Numbered from the stretch's first letter, positions 28,727 to 39,456 are shown. The stretch: DNA of 64,000 nt from Polyangiaceae bacterium (GCA_015075635.1 JABTUA010000002.1:1426001-1490000); one strand, 5' to 3'. Notes: generated from the sequence alone by a model not told the origin. Translations and numbers: made by a program.

Positions 28727-31700
28727 CTAACGCACACAGCGGAAACCCCAACGCCGACCTGCGCGCCCGCGCTCGTCGAGCACCATCGGGATCGATTCGC
28801 GCCCGCTCGCGAACGAAGCGTCGGCGCGCGCGATGCGCGCCGGAACGTCGGTGTCCGCCTCGGCGCTCAGTACTTCTACGCAGAGCCCTTCGGGTTGTAC
28901 GAGCATCTTCGCCTGCATGTTCCGAGACCGGACGCCGTCCGCGCTCTGCACGTAGTCCACGTAGGGCTCGACTGGCGGATCGCCGACGAGCAGCCAACCG
29001 TCCGCGCCCTGCGCGCACGCGGGCGGCAGCCGCGCGAGATCCGCCGGATCGATCGTGAGCATGTCGAGCGCATCACCCGTCTCGGGATCGATCGAGTAGA
29101 CGAACCACTGCGTCGCCGCGCCACGGGTGCGGCGGGCCTCGACCCAGATGCCGAGCGCGTCGCCGCGAGCGTTGCGGACCAGGTTCACCACCAGCGTGGT
29201 GTTCGGGCGCCAGCCACCGGTCATCGGGTAGTCCCGGAGCTGCACCACGCGACCCGCGTCCACCTTGAACAGACGGAACGAGCTGCCGGAGACGTACGAG
29301 CCGAGGTACCAGGTGCTGCCGACCTTCACCGCGCCCGAGAGCTGATACAGGCCCCACTTCGCCGCGTCCTGCACGTTGACGGCGCCGCGGCCTTCCTCCA
29401 GGAGCAGCAGCTCCGTGGTCCCGCGGGCGTTCACCAGCATCGCCGCCGCGCGGCCCGAGGGCTCGAGCACCGGGAACCAGGCGCTCGGTTGGTTGTAGTC
29501 GCGACCGAAGACCTGCGACGCGGCGATGGCGTCGTTCCAAGGTGCGCGCGCGGTGGCCGTGGACCAGACAGCACGGTTCAGGGAGAACGAGTCGTACGCG
29601 CGCAGCACGAAGCTCCCGACGCGATCCCAGCTGGCGCCGCGCGCACCCCAGGCGTACCCCCGTACCTGCGCGCCCAGGTGCTCGGTGCCCATGTCGAAGC
29701 CGAGCTCGGCGGCCTTCTTCGGCGGCGGGGCCACGCCCTTGAACGCCAGCCACTCGCTGCTCTTCAGCTCGTCCGCCGTGGGCGCCGCCGGCGGCGGCAT
29801 GCCCCAGCGGTGCCGCCCCCAGACGCCGCCGATGCCGACCACGCCCGCTTCGTCGTCGCGCTCGGGAACCTTGCGCTCGGGCTTCGGCGCCGGCCCCACC
29901 ACCTCGCCGGTCGGCGCGCAGCTGATGTTCCAGCGCCCGCCGCGGCTCGCCGGCATGGGCGAGTACTTCGGCGCGTCCACCACCTCGATGTCGTTCGTCT
30001 CCGTCTTGCCGCGCCAGCCGACGCGCATCCACGAGCTCGACACGCAGCCGACGCGCGAGCAGCCGCGCTCCGCGCTCTCCCCGCTCCTGGCGCGCGCCAC
30101 CGGATCTGCCGTCTCCGCGGGCAGGTCCACCTCGCGCCAGGTGAAGCCGCCGTCGATGCTCTCGTTGGCGCTGCCGCCACGCCCGAGCACCAGCGCCAGA
30201 TCCGTCGAGATCAGCGCGCGATCGATGTCGCTCTCGATGCGCCCGACGTGCACCGCTCCGTCCAGATCGACGCGCACGCCCACGAACGGTCCCGCCGCGA
30301 CTACCCAGCCGGCGAGCTGCTTCTTCCACTTGGGCTTCGGGGCCTTCGCCGTCTTGTCGCTGCCAGGGGCGTTCTTGCCCTTCTTGCGCAGCACCTTCTC
30401 GACCAGGGGCGAGGCCTTCGGCTTGTCGTCGCCGCCCGCCGACTCGCGCTCGATGAAGCCCTCGAGCCAGAGGCCCTTCTTCAGCATCGCGACGCTCTGC
30501 ACGTCGTCCTTCGGCAGCTTCAGCTTCACCGTCTTGGCGCTGCCGTCCGCGGCCACGATGGTCAGCGTGCCCGGCGCGCCCAGGCGGGGCGGGACCAGCA
30601 CCGCGGTCCCGCCGTCCGACAGCGCCACCAGGCGCTCGACGCCCAGATCACCGCGCACGCGCATCTCGCTCTGTCGCCCGTCGCGGGTGCGGATGCAGTA
30701 CGCCCCGACGGCGCCCGCCTGCTTGCCCACGCAAGGCCCGCGCACCACCAGCGCGCCGTTGCCGCTCGGCGCGACGAAGCGCGGTTCGTCGAAGCGCATC
30801 ACCGGCTCGAGCGACAACGGCTTCTTGTACGCGTAGACCACCGTCCCACCGCGCTCTTGCCCGCACACGAAGCCGAAGCCGTCGCCCAGCGGCACGCCGT
30901 GACAGCTGGAGCCCGGGGGGAAGGCGCGCTCCGCCACGTCGAGCAGTCGCCCGTCGCGCAGCCTCACGCGGGCGAGCACGCCGTCCTTCGCCACCAGCGC
31001 CGAGTCCGGCGCGTCCGGCATGCCGTGCAAGATGGCCTCGCGGAGCGGCAGCTTGCCCAGAGGGCCCACGGCCGGCGGCGGCGGCGGCTCGGGCGGGGCC
31101 GGCGCGGTCACGGTCGGAGCGACGGCCACGCCCTTCTTGCCCGCGCCCACGAAGGTCGCGTCGTCGTCGGTGACTTGAGCGCGCTGGCGCAGCCGGCCCG
31201 AGGCGTCGAGCACGAAGCGCCCCAGGCTCGAGTTGATGGCGATCTCGCCCTTGTCCAGGTAGACGCCGTAGCTCTGCGAGAGACCCAGCGGGCGCCAGCT
31301 CGCGCCGGCGTCGAAGGTCGCGAGCACGCCTCGGAACGGCACCTCCACCACGCCCAGCCAGGCGTCGGCGAAGGCCATGCTCGAGTACGCCGGCGAAGCA
31401 GGCAGCGGACCGAGATCGGTGGCCTTGCCGGTCTGCGGATCGAGCGCGACCACGTCGAACGAGCGCTGGTCCTGGAGGTAGATGCGGTCGAAGCCGTCCA
31501 CGATGCGCTCGGCGTCGAAGTCCACGTTGGCGAACGGGACGACGTCGTCCGTCCAGCCCTCCGCCTTCCACAGGTGGGTCGAGCCGGAACCCGAGGCGTG
31601 GAACAGGAAGCCGCCGCCGAGGCGCGCCGGCAGCTTCAGCGCGCGGACCACCCGCCCGGTCGGGAAGGTCTGACGGCTGCGCTCGAGGGAGCCGTCCGGA

Positions 31701-31930
31701 CGCGCGAGCACGCGCATGCCCCGCGAGATGAAGCGCGTCGAGCCGTCCGGATCCTTCTCGACAAGCGAGGCCGAGGCGTCCGGCAGCGCCACGATGCGCG
31801 CCGGCGTGACCACCTTGAGCGGCGGCGCCACCGAGCCCTTGCCGAGCGGCGCGTCCGAGCCGCCGCCGCTCGCGTGGGCGCAGGCGCCTCCCGCCAGAGC
31901 GAGCACGGGGAGAACGCGGCGGCGGAGCAT
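28727..31930 (-). CDS. Large lipoprotein with BNR-like repeats
   Basis: A 1067-residue exported protein. The ATG at 31930 begins MLRRRVLPVLALAGGAC, a lipoprotein signal. The mature chain contains at least two Asp-box/BNR-like signatures (FDAGASWRPL, SIDGGFTWREV), which occur in sialidase-type and photosystem-stability-factor beta-propellers, plus many short beta strands typical of propeller blades. A Lys/Ala-rich low-complexity segment interrupts it near the middle. No catalytic residues of a sialidase are recognised. The gene ends 293 bp from the start of the esterase-like lipoprotein on the same strand. Confidence 0.72.
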   Translation of the reverse strand: MLRRRVLPVLALAGGACAHASGGGSDAPLGKGSVAPPLKVVTPARIVALPDASASLVEKDPDGSTRFISRGMRVLARPDGSLERSRQTFPTGRVVRALKLPARLGGGFLFHASGSGSTHLWKAEGWTDDVVPFANVDFDAERIVDGFDRIYLQDQRSFDVVALDPQTGKATDLGPLPASPAYSSMAFADAWLGVVEVPFRGVLATFDAGASWRPLGLSQSYGVYLDKGEIAINSSLGRFVLDASGRLRQRAQVTDDDATFVGAGKKGVAVAPTVTAPAPPEPPPPPAVGPLGKLPLREAILHGMPDAPDSALVAKDGVLARVRLRDGRLLDVAERAFPPGSSCHGVPLGDGFGFVCGQERGGTVVYAYKKPLSLEPVMRFDEPRFVAPSGNGALVVRGPCVGKQAGAVGAYCIRTRDGRQSEMRVRGDLGVERLVALSDGGTAVLVPPRLGAPGTLTIVAADGSAKTVKLKLPKDDVQSVAMLKKGLWLEGFIERESAGGDDKPKASPLVEKVLRKKGKNAPGSDKTAKAPKPKWKKQLAGWVVAAGPFVGVRVDLDGAVHVGRIESDIDRALISTDLALVLGRGGSANESIDGGFTWREVDLPAETADPVARARSGESAERGCSRVGCVSSSWMRVGWRGKTETNDIEVVDAPKYSPMPASRGGRWNISCAPTGEVVGPAPKPERKVPERDDEAGVVGIGGVWGRHRWGMPPPAAPTADELKSSEWLAFKGVAPPPKKAAELGFDMGTEHLGAQVRGYAWGARGASWDRVGSFVLRAYDSFSLNRAVWSTATARAPWNDAIAASQVFGRDYNQPSAWFPVLEPSGRAAAMLVNARGTTELLLLEEGRGAVNVQDAAKWGLYQLSGAVKVGSTWYLGSYVSGSSFRLFKVDAGRVVQLRDYPMTGGWRPNTTLVVNLVRNARGDALGIWVEARRTRGAATQWFVYSIDPETGDALDMLTIDPADLARLPPACAQGADGWLLVGDPPVEPYVDYVQSADGVRSRNMQAKMLVQPEGLCVEVLSAEADTDVPARIARADASFASGRESIPMVLDERGRAGRRWGFRCVR

Positions 31931-32020
31931 CGCGGCCGGAGCGTAGCAGATCGCCGAATGGTCGCGGAGCGGCTCGCTCTGCGCTACTCTCCGCTGCCTT
32001 TCGGGCCCGGAGAAGCGAAG

Positions 32021-33022
32021 ATGAACCTGGTGGTGGCAGTGGTCGGTGCGACCGGCGCGGTCGGTCGCGAAATGCTCCGTACCTTGGAGCGGCGAGAGTT
32101 CCCGGCGGAGCGCGTGATCGCGCTCGCCTCCGCCAGGAGCGCCGGCAAGAAGCTGCCGTTCCGCGGCGAGGAGCTCACGGTCGAGACCCTTGGGCCGAAG
32201 TCGTTCGAGGGCGTGAAGATCGCGCTCTTCAGCGCCGGCGCCGCCGTCTCCCGCGAGTACGGTCCCATCGCCGCCGCGGCCGGCGCCGTGGTCATCGACA
32301 ACTCGAGCGCCTGGCGCATGGACGACGAGGTCCCGCTCGTGGTGCCGGAGGTGAACCCGCAGGCGGTGATGCACCGCAAGAAGGGCATCATCGCCAACCC
32401 CAACTGCAGCACCATCCAGATGGTGGTGGCGCTCAAGCCGCTGCACGACGAGGCGCGCATCCGGCACATCGTGGTCAGCACCTACCAGGCCACGAGCGGC
32501 AAGGGTCACGCGGCCGTCGAGGAGCTGGAGACGCAGATCGCCGCCATCGCCAGCGGCAAGCAGCCCGAGCCGAAGATCTTCCCGGGCCAGATGGCGATGA
32601 ACGTGCTCTCCGACTGGAAGCCGGGCAAGGACGGCTACAGCGAGGAAGAGCTGAAGATGGTCAACGAGACCCGCAAGATCATGGGCGACGCGGAGATCGG
32701 CGTGACCCCGACCTGCGTGCGCGTGCCCGTCGTGACCGGTCACAGCGAGAGCGTTCACGTGCGCTTCGAGCGTCCGCTCAGCGCGGCCCGCGCCCGCGAG
32801 CTCCTTGCCAAGGCGCCCGGCATCGTGCTGGTGGACGACGGCAACTACGCACCGGGCAAGGAGCCGCAGCCGCTCCAGGCCGCCGACACCGATCCGGTCT
32901 ACGTCGGTCGCGTGCGCGACGACCTGGCGGTGCCCGGCGCGCTCAACCTGTGGGTGGTGGCGGACAACCTGCGCAAAGGCGCCGCGCTGAACGCCGTGCA
33001 GATCGCCGAGCTCATCGCATGA
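32021..33022 (+). CDS. asd: Aspartate-semialdehyde dehydrogenase
   Basis: A 333-residue NADPH-dependent enzyme that reduces aspartyl phosphate to aspartate semialdehyde, for lysine/DAP, threonine and methionine. The Rossmann loop VGATGAVGREML is at the N-terminus, the active-site Cys lies in NPNCSTIQMV, and substrate binding is near STYQATSGKGHAAVEELE. Length fits bacterial Asd. Its stop overlaps the thyX start (ATGA), so both are on one message. The ATG at 32021 precedes the first Rossmann strand. Confidence 0.95.
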   Translation: MNLVVAVVGATGAVGREMLRTLERREFPAERVIALASARSAGKKLPFRGEELTVETLGPKSFEGVKIALFSAGAAVSREYGPIAAAAGAVVIDNSSAWRMDDEVPLVVPEVNPQAVMHRKKGIIANPNCSTIQMVVALKPLHDEARIRHIVVSTYQATSGKGHAAVEELETQIAAIASGKQPEPKIFPGQMAMNVLSDWKPGKDGYSEEELKMVNETRKIMGDAEIGVTPTCVRVPVVTGHSESVHVRFERPLSAARARELLAKAPGIVLVDDGNYAPGKEPQPLQAADTDPVYVGRVRDDLAVPGALNLWVVADNLRKGAALNAVQIAELIA

Positions 33023-34614
33023 CCGAGACGAGCCGCCCCGTCTCCCCCGGCGCCGAGCAGATCCTCGGCCTCTACTTCCCGGTGCTCGACCACGGCTTCG
33101 TGTCGCTGGTCGATTACATGGGCACCGACGAGTGCATCGAGCGCGCCGCCCGCGTGAGCTACGGTTACGGCACACGCAAGGCGCAGATGACCCGCGGCCT
33201 GCTCCGCTACCTGCGCCGCCACCTGCACACCACGCCCACGGAGATGGTGGAGCTGAAGTTCCACTGCTGTATGCCGATGTTCGTGGCAAGGCAGTGGATT
33301 CGTCACAGGACGGCGTGCCTGGCGGGAGACGCGCTCCTCCACTTCGACCTCCCAGGTGCCGAGAAGCGCGGCAGACGGCAGCGCCACAACGTGACTATCG
33401 CCGACTTCCACCGCATGTGGACGCAGGGGACGGCGCACCGAGACTCCCTCTCGCGCATGCGCCTCCGCAGCTGCGATGAGGAGACCGGCGAGGTCATCCA
33501 CACGAGCGTCGTGGACGTGTGGGAGAGCGGGGTGAAGCCCGTCTTCCGGGTCACGCTGGAGAACGGCTACACCCTGAAGATGTCGAAGGACCACCGCTGC
33601 CTCACCGAGCGCGGTTGGCTGACGCTGGAGCAGGCGACGGGGGTTCGCCTGACCTCGGGGAACGCCGTGACTTGGAACGGCGACGCGCCGGCCTTCGCGG
33701 TGAACGGTACGCCGGCCTACCGAGATCGAGACTGGCTCCGCGCGCGGCGCGCCGAGGGGCTCAGCGTCGATGAAATCACCTCGCGGGCGGCCCTGACTCT
33801 GGTGCGAACGTTCTCCAGAGTCGCCCGCATCGACTACGTCGGCGAGGAGATGACCTACGACCTGGAGGTCGCGGGGCCATATCACAACTTCGTCGCAGAC
33901 GGCTTCATCGTGCACAACAGCGTGAACGAGTACTCGGGGCGCTACTCCCTCATGCCCATGCTCTTCTACACCCCGAGCGAAGAGCAGCTCCAGACCCAGA
34001 GCGCGAAGAACAACCAGGGGCGCAGCGGCCAGAGCGTGCCGGCGGAGCAGTACCAGGAGGCCGTCGCGCGCTGGAACGAGATCCGAAGGCTCTCCCAGTC
34101 CGCCTACGAGTGGATGACGAACCAGGAGATGGCGCGGGAGCTCGCGCGCATCGACCTGCCGCTGTCCACGTACACGCAGTGGTACTGGAAGATCGACCTG
34201 CACAACCTGCAACACTTCCTCAAGCTCCGGGTGGACAGCCACGCGCAGTGGGAGATCCAGGAGTACGGGCGCGTGATGGCGGGCATGCTGAAGAAGCTGG
34301 CGCCGCACTCCTACGAGGCCTGGATCGACTACGACGTGTGCGGCTCGCGTTTGAGCCGCATGGAGCTCGAGGCGCTCCGCAAGCTGGTCAGCGCCAAGGC
34401 CGATGGCCTGAGCGCCACCGGCGCGAGCCTCGACACGCCGGCGCTGGAGGCCTTGGGCCTGTCGAAGCGCGAGCAGGCCGAGCTGATCGAGAAGCTCTCG
34501 CCGATGGAGCGCCCCGACTTCGAGCTCGACCTGAGCCAGGCGAAGCCGCCGGAGCACTTCGCCGAGCGCATGAACGCCGCGGTGCCGAAGGGGGACGGGG
34601 CGCCGGTGGAGTGA
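33019..34614 (+). CDS. thyX: Flavin-dependent thymidylate synthase ThyX with an intein
   Basis: The 531-residue precursor contains a 330-residue ThyX and a 201-residue intein. ThyX methylates dUMP to dTMP using methylenetetrahydrofolate and FAD/NADPH. N-extein residues 1-99 end in ARQWIRHRTA; the C-extein resumes SVNEYSGRYS, together forming the RHRxxSxNExSxRY signature. The intein thus interrupts the catalytic motif, so without splicing no active enzyme would form. After the ThyX core there are about 70 extra C-terminal residues (near LSATGASLDTPALEALGLSK). Translation is coupled to asd by a 4-bp overlap. No thyA is seen in the window. Confidence 0.94.
   Translation: MTETSRPVSPGAEQILGLYFPVLDHGFVSLVDYMGTDECIERAARVSYGYGTRKAQMTRGLLRYLRRHLHTTPTEMVELKFHCCMPMFVARQWIRHRTACLAGDALLHFDLPGAEKRGRRQRHNVTIADFHRMWTQGTAHRDSLSRMRLRSCDEETGEVIHTSVVDVWESGVKPVFRVTLENGYTLKMSKDHRCLTERGWLTLEQATGVRLTSGNAVTWNGDAPAFAVNGTPAYRDRDWLRARRAEGLSVDEITSRAALTLVRTFSRVARIDYVGEEMTYDLEVAGPYHNFVADGFIVHNSVNEYSGRYSLMPMLFYTPSEEQLQTQSAKNNQGRSGQSVPAEQYQEAVARWNEIRRLSQSAYEWMTNQEMARELARIDLPLSTYTQWYWKIDLHNLQHFLKLRVDSHAQWEIQEYGRVMAGMLKKLAPHSYEAWIDYDVCGSRLSRMELEALRKLVSAKADGLSATGASLDTPALEALGLSKREQAELIEKLSPMERPDFELDLSQAKPPEHFAERMNAAVPKGDGAPVE
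33316..33918 (+). other. 201-residue intein inside ThyX
   Basis: The intein starts with Cys1 (CLAGDALLHFDL, block A) and ends with block G FIVHN before Ser+1, giving the residues needed for standard splicing: Cys1, penultimate His, C-terminal Asn and Ser+1. Block B is SKDHRCLTERGWLTLEQ and block F is near MTYDLEVAGPYHNFVADG. There is no LAGLIDADG endonuclease; the space instead holds a short helical stretch near PAYRDRDWLRARRAEGLSVD that resembles the helix-turn-helix found in some inteins and may be a remnant. At 201 residues it is somewhat above the minimum for a mini-intein. It lies exactly at the ThyX motif, a site that resists loss. Confidence 0.93.
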
Positions 34615-34694
34615 GGTCGCCGGCGATCACCGGACGAGCCTCCGCGCCGCCAGCGCCTCGCCGAGCGCGCTGAGACCGACCGCCGAAAGTCTTG

Positions 34695-34739
34695 TTCCAC
34701 GAAATTCTGCCATCTGGTGGTGGAATTTCTGCGAGCTCC
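34695..34739. terminator. AT-rich inverted repeat between convergent genes
   Basis: Nested inverted repeats lie midway between thyX and the convergent CAP lipoprotein: TTCCAC (34695) pairs with GTGGAA (34730), and GAAATTC (34701) pairs with GAATTTC (34733). The two pairings are mutually exclusive. The stretch is clearly more AT-rich than its surroundings. It could act as a bidirectional terminator; no poly-T tract is seen. Confidence 0.4.
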
Positions 34740-34756
34740 GTTGTCGGCAGAACCAG

Positions 34757-35788
34757 TCAAGGAAAGATCGGCGTCGCGCCGCAATCCACCATCTGAACCT
34801 CGTAGACGATGGGCAGCTGGGCGATCCCATCGAGCTTCACGCCCTCGATGCGGACGCTCCACCTGTCGCCCATCGCCGGTATCGGCGCGGGCAGCCAGCC
34901 AGCCGCGTCGGCGCCGACGTAGGCCTGAAGCGGGTGCAGGTCGAGCTCCAGCGGCACCGGCTGCCCCGTCTTCTCGTCGACCAGCTTCAGCGTCGCGCCG
35001 GAGAAGTCCGCTCCCTGCCAGCTCAGCGACCAGGGTACGCGATAGGGTGTGGCGAGGTTGGTGATGGCCGCGAGCGCGTGCGGGAACGCGCCTGCGGGCG
35101 GGTACGCGACCGGCGCCGGCGTGCGCGCCAGGTCGAGGTCCATGGATCCCTTGAAGGTCACCACGCAGCTGGCGCTCAGTCGCCCGTACTTCCCGCCGGG
35201 ACCGGCATCGAACCAGCCGTAACCCAGCCCCGCGAACTGCGGATAGAGCAACCAGCGCCGGTGCCCAGGGTCGTCCTCGTTGCCGAAGTCGAACATGAAC
35301 ACGTCGATGCTCTGGGCCGGAGATGCGTAGGCGTAGCCCAGGTTGGCGTCGCCGGCGGTCTCCGCACCGGCGGCGGTGTAGCACGGCCAGTCGGTGCTCG
35401 GATTGTGGCTGAGCTTCTCCGCTACTCCCATCATCATGGCGCAGTCCTGCGCGGGCTCCGTCAGCGACGGATCCGGCTCGTCCGTCTTCGTGAGCCCGAG
35501 CCACTCACGGTAGAAGTCGATGCGCTGCCGGTACTGGGCGACGCCCTCGGCCGTGATCGTGCCGGCAACGCAAGACAGATCGGAGCCCGTAACGGCGGGC
35601 GCCGACGACACGGGGTAGCGCTGCGCGTAGTAGGTGCAGAGCTCGGTCTCGCTCTTCCCCGAGAGCCGCAGCACCGCTTCGCTCCCGGCGCCGCCCCCGC
35701 TCCCCCCGGAGCCGCCAGCCCCGGAGTCCGAGCCCGAGCAACCCCAGAGACCGCTCGCCGCGAGGCCGAGCGCGAACAGCAGCCGCAT
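34757..35788 (-). CDS. CAP-domain lipoprotein with Gly-rich linker
   Basis: A 343-residue surface lipoprotein (MRLLFALGLAASGLWGC, lipid Cys17), followed by a short Gly/Ser linker (GAGGSGGSGGGAGS). The remainder resembles a CAP/SCP-type fold: a helix with RQRIDFYREWLGL, a QDCAMMMGVAEKLSHN stretch, and DPGHRRWLLYPQFAG, with several Cys for disulfides. These proteins bind small ligands or act on the envelope. It is the first of three consecutive leftward Gly-linker lipoproteins. Assignment is from pattern, not from search. Confidence 0.7.
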   Translation of the reverse strand: MRLLFALGLAASGLWGCSGSDSGAGGSGGSGGGAGSEAVLRLSGKSETELCTYYAQRYPVSSAPAVTGSDLSCVAGTITAEGVAQYRQRIDFYREWLGLTKTDEPDPSLTEPAQDCAMMMGVAEKLSHNPSTDWPCYTAAGAETAGDANLGYAYASPAQSIDVFMFDFGNEDDPGHRRWLLYPQFAGLGYGWFDAGPGGKYGRLSASCVVTFKGSMDLDLARTPAPVAYPPAGAFPHALAAITNLATPYRVPWSLSWQGADFSGATLKLVDEKTGQPVPLELDLHPLQAYVGADAAGWLPAPIPAMGDRWSVRIEGVKLDGIAQLPIVYEVQMVDCGATPIFP

Positions 35789-35825
35789 GCCCGTGCTACG
35801 GCGCGGCCCCGAGCGCCCTTCCTCC

Positions 35826-37004
35826 TCAAGACGGCGTCGGCTTGTCGCAAGCGTAGATGACGTCGATGTCCTTCACCTTGCCCTGCTGGATGAGCCCACA
35901 GGCCGAGCCGTGGAACGTCAGCGTGTTCGTCTGCGCGTCGTAGGCGAAGCCGTTGTTCGGATCGTTGGGCACGCCGGTCGGATCCTTGTCGAAGAACACC
36001 CAGAGCGACCCGGAGGGCGGGACCTGATCGAGCTTGAAGGTGCAGGTCGCGACGTTGGTGGCGATCTGGGAGAGCGCCGACTGGAGCTGACCCGCGTTCT
36101 CGGCCTGGAAGTAGGGCGCGGTGCCCGCAGCCTTGGCGATGGAGGTGAGCTCCGAGGCGTTCACGTCGCCGGAGAAGCCGACCACGTAGGTCTTCACGGA
36201 GACCGGCTGAGCGAGCAGCTGCGTCGCCGCCTTGGCGCCCCCGCCGCCGCAGTTGTCGGCGCCATCGGTGACCAGCACGATGACGTTGGGGCGGTCCGCG
36301 ACCTGCAAGCTCACCTCGCCGAGCAGCCCGTTCAGCGTCCCGCCGATCACCGTCTCGTTCTTCCCGCTGTTGCAGAGTTGCGTGGCGGCGATCGTCTTCT
36401 GGATGTCGCTGGTGTACGAGCCGATGGGGTTCGAGATCTTGCCCGGCGCGCAGCCGGCGCCGTTGCAGGCGGAGAACATCACCAGCCCGAAGCCGATGGT
36501 GTCCTTGTAGCTCGCGAAGAGCTGCGCCAGGGCCTCCTGCGCCACCTGCCAGCGGCTCTTCCCCGCGCCGGGCACGCTCTTGCCCATGCTCCCCGAGCGG
36601 TCGAGCACGATCATGACGTTGGGCTTGAGCGCGGTGATCGTGAAGGGCTTCGCCCCGCAGCCGCCGCCCGGGGCGCACTTGCCCGCGGTCGAGTCGCAGG
36701 CGAGCCCCCCGGCGCAGTCCGCGTCGGCCTTGCAGGTGCCGTCCGGGATGCACGCGCCCGACGCGCTGCAGAACGAGCCGCTCGCGCAAGGCCCGCCGCA
36801 CCCGACGCTGGGGCCGCTGCCGCCACCCCAAGCTCCACCGCCACCCGAGGCCCCGCCCAGTGAGAGCCCTCCGTCTTGCCCGGAGCCTCCGCTTCCGGGC
36901 AAGGCGCCCGGCTCCTCCCCCTCGCCGTCGGCCGCCGCGGCTCCGCAGCCGACCGCGAACAAGAGGACTCCTGCACCGATACCCAGGCGAAGCGTCGCGG
37001 ACAC
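35826..37004 (-). CDS. vWA-domain lipoprotein with Cys-rich stalk
   Basis: A 392-residue protein: signal peptide MSATLRLGIGAGVLLFAVGC, a Gly/Ser linker, a Cys-rich module (GGPCASGSFCSASGACI and a second unit), and a vWA domain starting PNVMIVLDRSGSMGK, whose DxSxS forms the MIDAS metal site. The second conserved Asp may be the one in VLVTDGADN. The C-terminus has two further Cys and a Thr-rich end. A surface adhesin or ligand-binding role is typical. Layout matches the lipoprotein at 19211 but with a different stalk. Confidence 0.86.
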   Translation of the reverse strand: MSATLRLGIGAGVLLFAVGCGAAAADGEGEEPGALPGSGGSGQDGGLSLGGASGGGGAWGGGSGPSVGCGGPCASGSFCSASGACIPDGTCKADADCAGGLACDSTAGKCAPGGGCGAKPFTITALKPNVMIVLDRSGSMGKSVPGAGKSRWQVAQEALAQLFASYKDTIGFGLVMFSACNGAGCAPGKISNPIGSYTSDIQKTIAATQLCNSGKNETVIGGTLNGLLGEVSLQVADRPNVIVLVTDGADNCGGGGAKAATQLLAQPVSVKTYVVGFSGDVNASELTSIAKAAGTAPYFQAENAGQLQSALSQIATNVATCTFKLDQVPPSGSLWVFFDKDPTGVPNDPNNGFAYDAQTNTLTFHGSACGLIQQGKVKDIDVIYACDKPTPS

Positions 37005-37064
37005 GTGGACCTCGTACCGAAGACACGCCCGGAAGGCGGGCCTTGCACCGCCCGACTGCCCCGC

Positions 37065-37823
37065 TCACTGAAACGTGATCACCACCAGCGACGCGCTCGG
37101 GAAGTCGAAGCTCGCCTTCGCGGCGACGGTCGGGCCGTCCAGGTAGGCTCCGTACGAGATCTGACACGAGCCCTGCGGGCCCGGCGCGCAGCCGCAGATG
37201 CCGACGTCGAGGCAGGTGATCGACATGGCCGCCTCCGCCATCGCGGCGTAGCTGCCCGGGAGCGCGACCACGCGGCGATCGCAGGTGGGCGGCGCGTACT
37301 GGGGCTCGAAGTAGCAGGCGTTCGGCATGCTCACGTTCTGGAACGTCGTGCCGTTCCAGCTCTCGTCCCAGTAGCCGCCCGGGTTGATCATCACCACCGG
37401 CGGGATCATGCAGGCGTCGGTGCACCAGTCGCCGTGCTGCTGGAGCGCCTCGCAGGTGTGGCCGCAACCGCCGGGGAACATTTGCACCAGGCCGTTCGGC
37501 CCCGTGAGGTCGAACAGCGGCTCGGGGCCGCAGGTGTTGCCGCCGCCCAGGTAGATGGGCACGGAGAGCGCGTTCTTGAAGCGCACGGTGACGCTCTGCG
37601 CCGGGTCCTCGTCGGCGAAGTCGGCGCAGCTGAGGCCGCCGCCCACGCCTCCGCCGCCGCTGCCCGAGACCGCACCAGAGCCGCCGGAGCCGCCGCCCCC
37701 GGTGGAGCCGCCACCTCCGGTGGAGCCGGCGCTGCCGCCGGTGCCAGCGTCTTGGCTGGTGGAGCCGCCGCAGGCGAGAGCGGTCGCGGCGATGAGCAAG
37801 GCGAAGAGGAGTCGAGCCGACAT
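37065..37823 (-). CDS. Gly-linker lipoprotein, unknown function
   Basis: A 252-residue lipoprotein: MSARLLFALLIAATALAC with the lipid Cys at residue 18, about 45 residues of Gly/Ser linker, then a compact 185-residue domain with about 13 Cys. The strand SVTVRFKNALSVPIYLGG resembles the first strands of an Ig-like or immunoglobulin/cupin-like sandwich, but I do not recognise a family. Third in a row of leftward lipoproteins with the same linker design (34757, 35826), perhaps a set of surface proteins. Confidence 0.72.
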   Translation of the reverse strand: MSARLLFALLIAATALACGGSTSQDAGTGGSAGSTGGGGSTGGGGSGGSGAVSGSGGGGVGGGLSCADFADEDPAQSVTVRFKNALSVPIYLGGGNTCGPEPLFDLTGPNGLVQMFPGGCGHTCEALQQHGDWCTDACMIPPVVMINPGGYWDESWNGTTFQNVSMPNACYFEPQYAPPTCDRRVVALPGSYAAMAEAAMSITCLDVGICGCAPGPQGSCQISYGAYLDGPTVAAKASFDFPSASLVVITFQ

Positions 37824-37842
37824 GCCGCTCCCCTCAGCAACG

Positions 37843-37926
37843 CCCGTGCCGCGGACGGCACGGGCCTTCGACCGGGAAAACCCGGCCTCGTGTGCCAGCC
37901 CCGTGCCACTTGGGCGGACGGGGCTG
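37843..37926 (-). terminator. Three hairpins in series after the helicase gene
   Basis: Stem 1 pairs CCCGTGCCG (37843) with CGGCACGGG (37856) around CGGA, a perfect 9-bp hairpin. Stem 2 pairs CCGGG (37872) with CCCGG (37881) around AAAA. Stem 3 pairs CAGCCCCGT (37896) with ACGGGGCTG (37918), 9 bp. They follow the stop of the leftward helicase and precede the next leftward start. Terminator or mRNA-processing element; no T-tract. Confidence 0.45.
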
Positions 37927-37942
37927 TCATGCCGTCAGCGAT

Positions 37943-39295
<1,353 letters not shown>

Positions 39296-39456
39296 CTAGG
39301 AAACAACACACTTTCTGGCGGCGGATTTGCCGCGTTCGTCACGTTCTCGGAGCGTCGGGGTTGCCCAGACACCTGCAGGCCGATTTGGCCACACGATTCG
39401 TGAGCGCCGAGACAATTAGCGCGGATCGGGCCTTCTGGCAAGATGCGGAGCCGAAG

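Noticed and set aside
28637-32020. Long upstream extension of asd
   Set aside because: It overlaps the BNR lipoprotein on the other strand; the ATG at 32021 begins right before the Rossmann fold.
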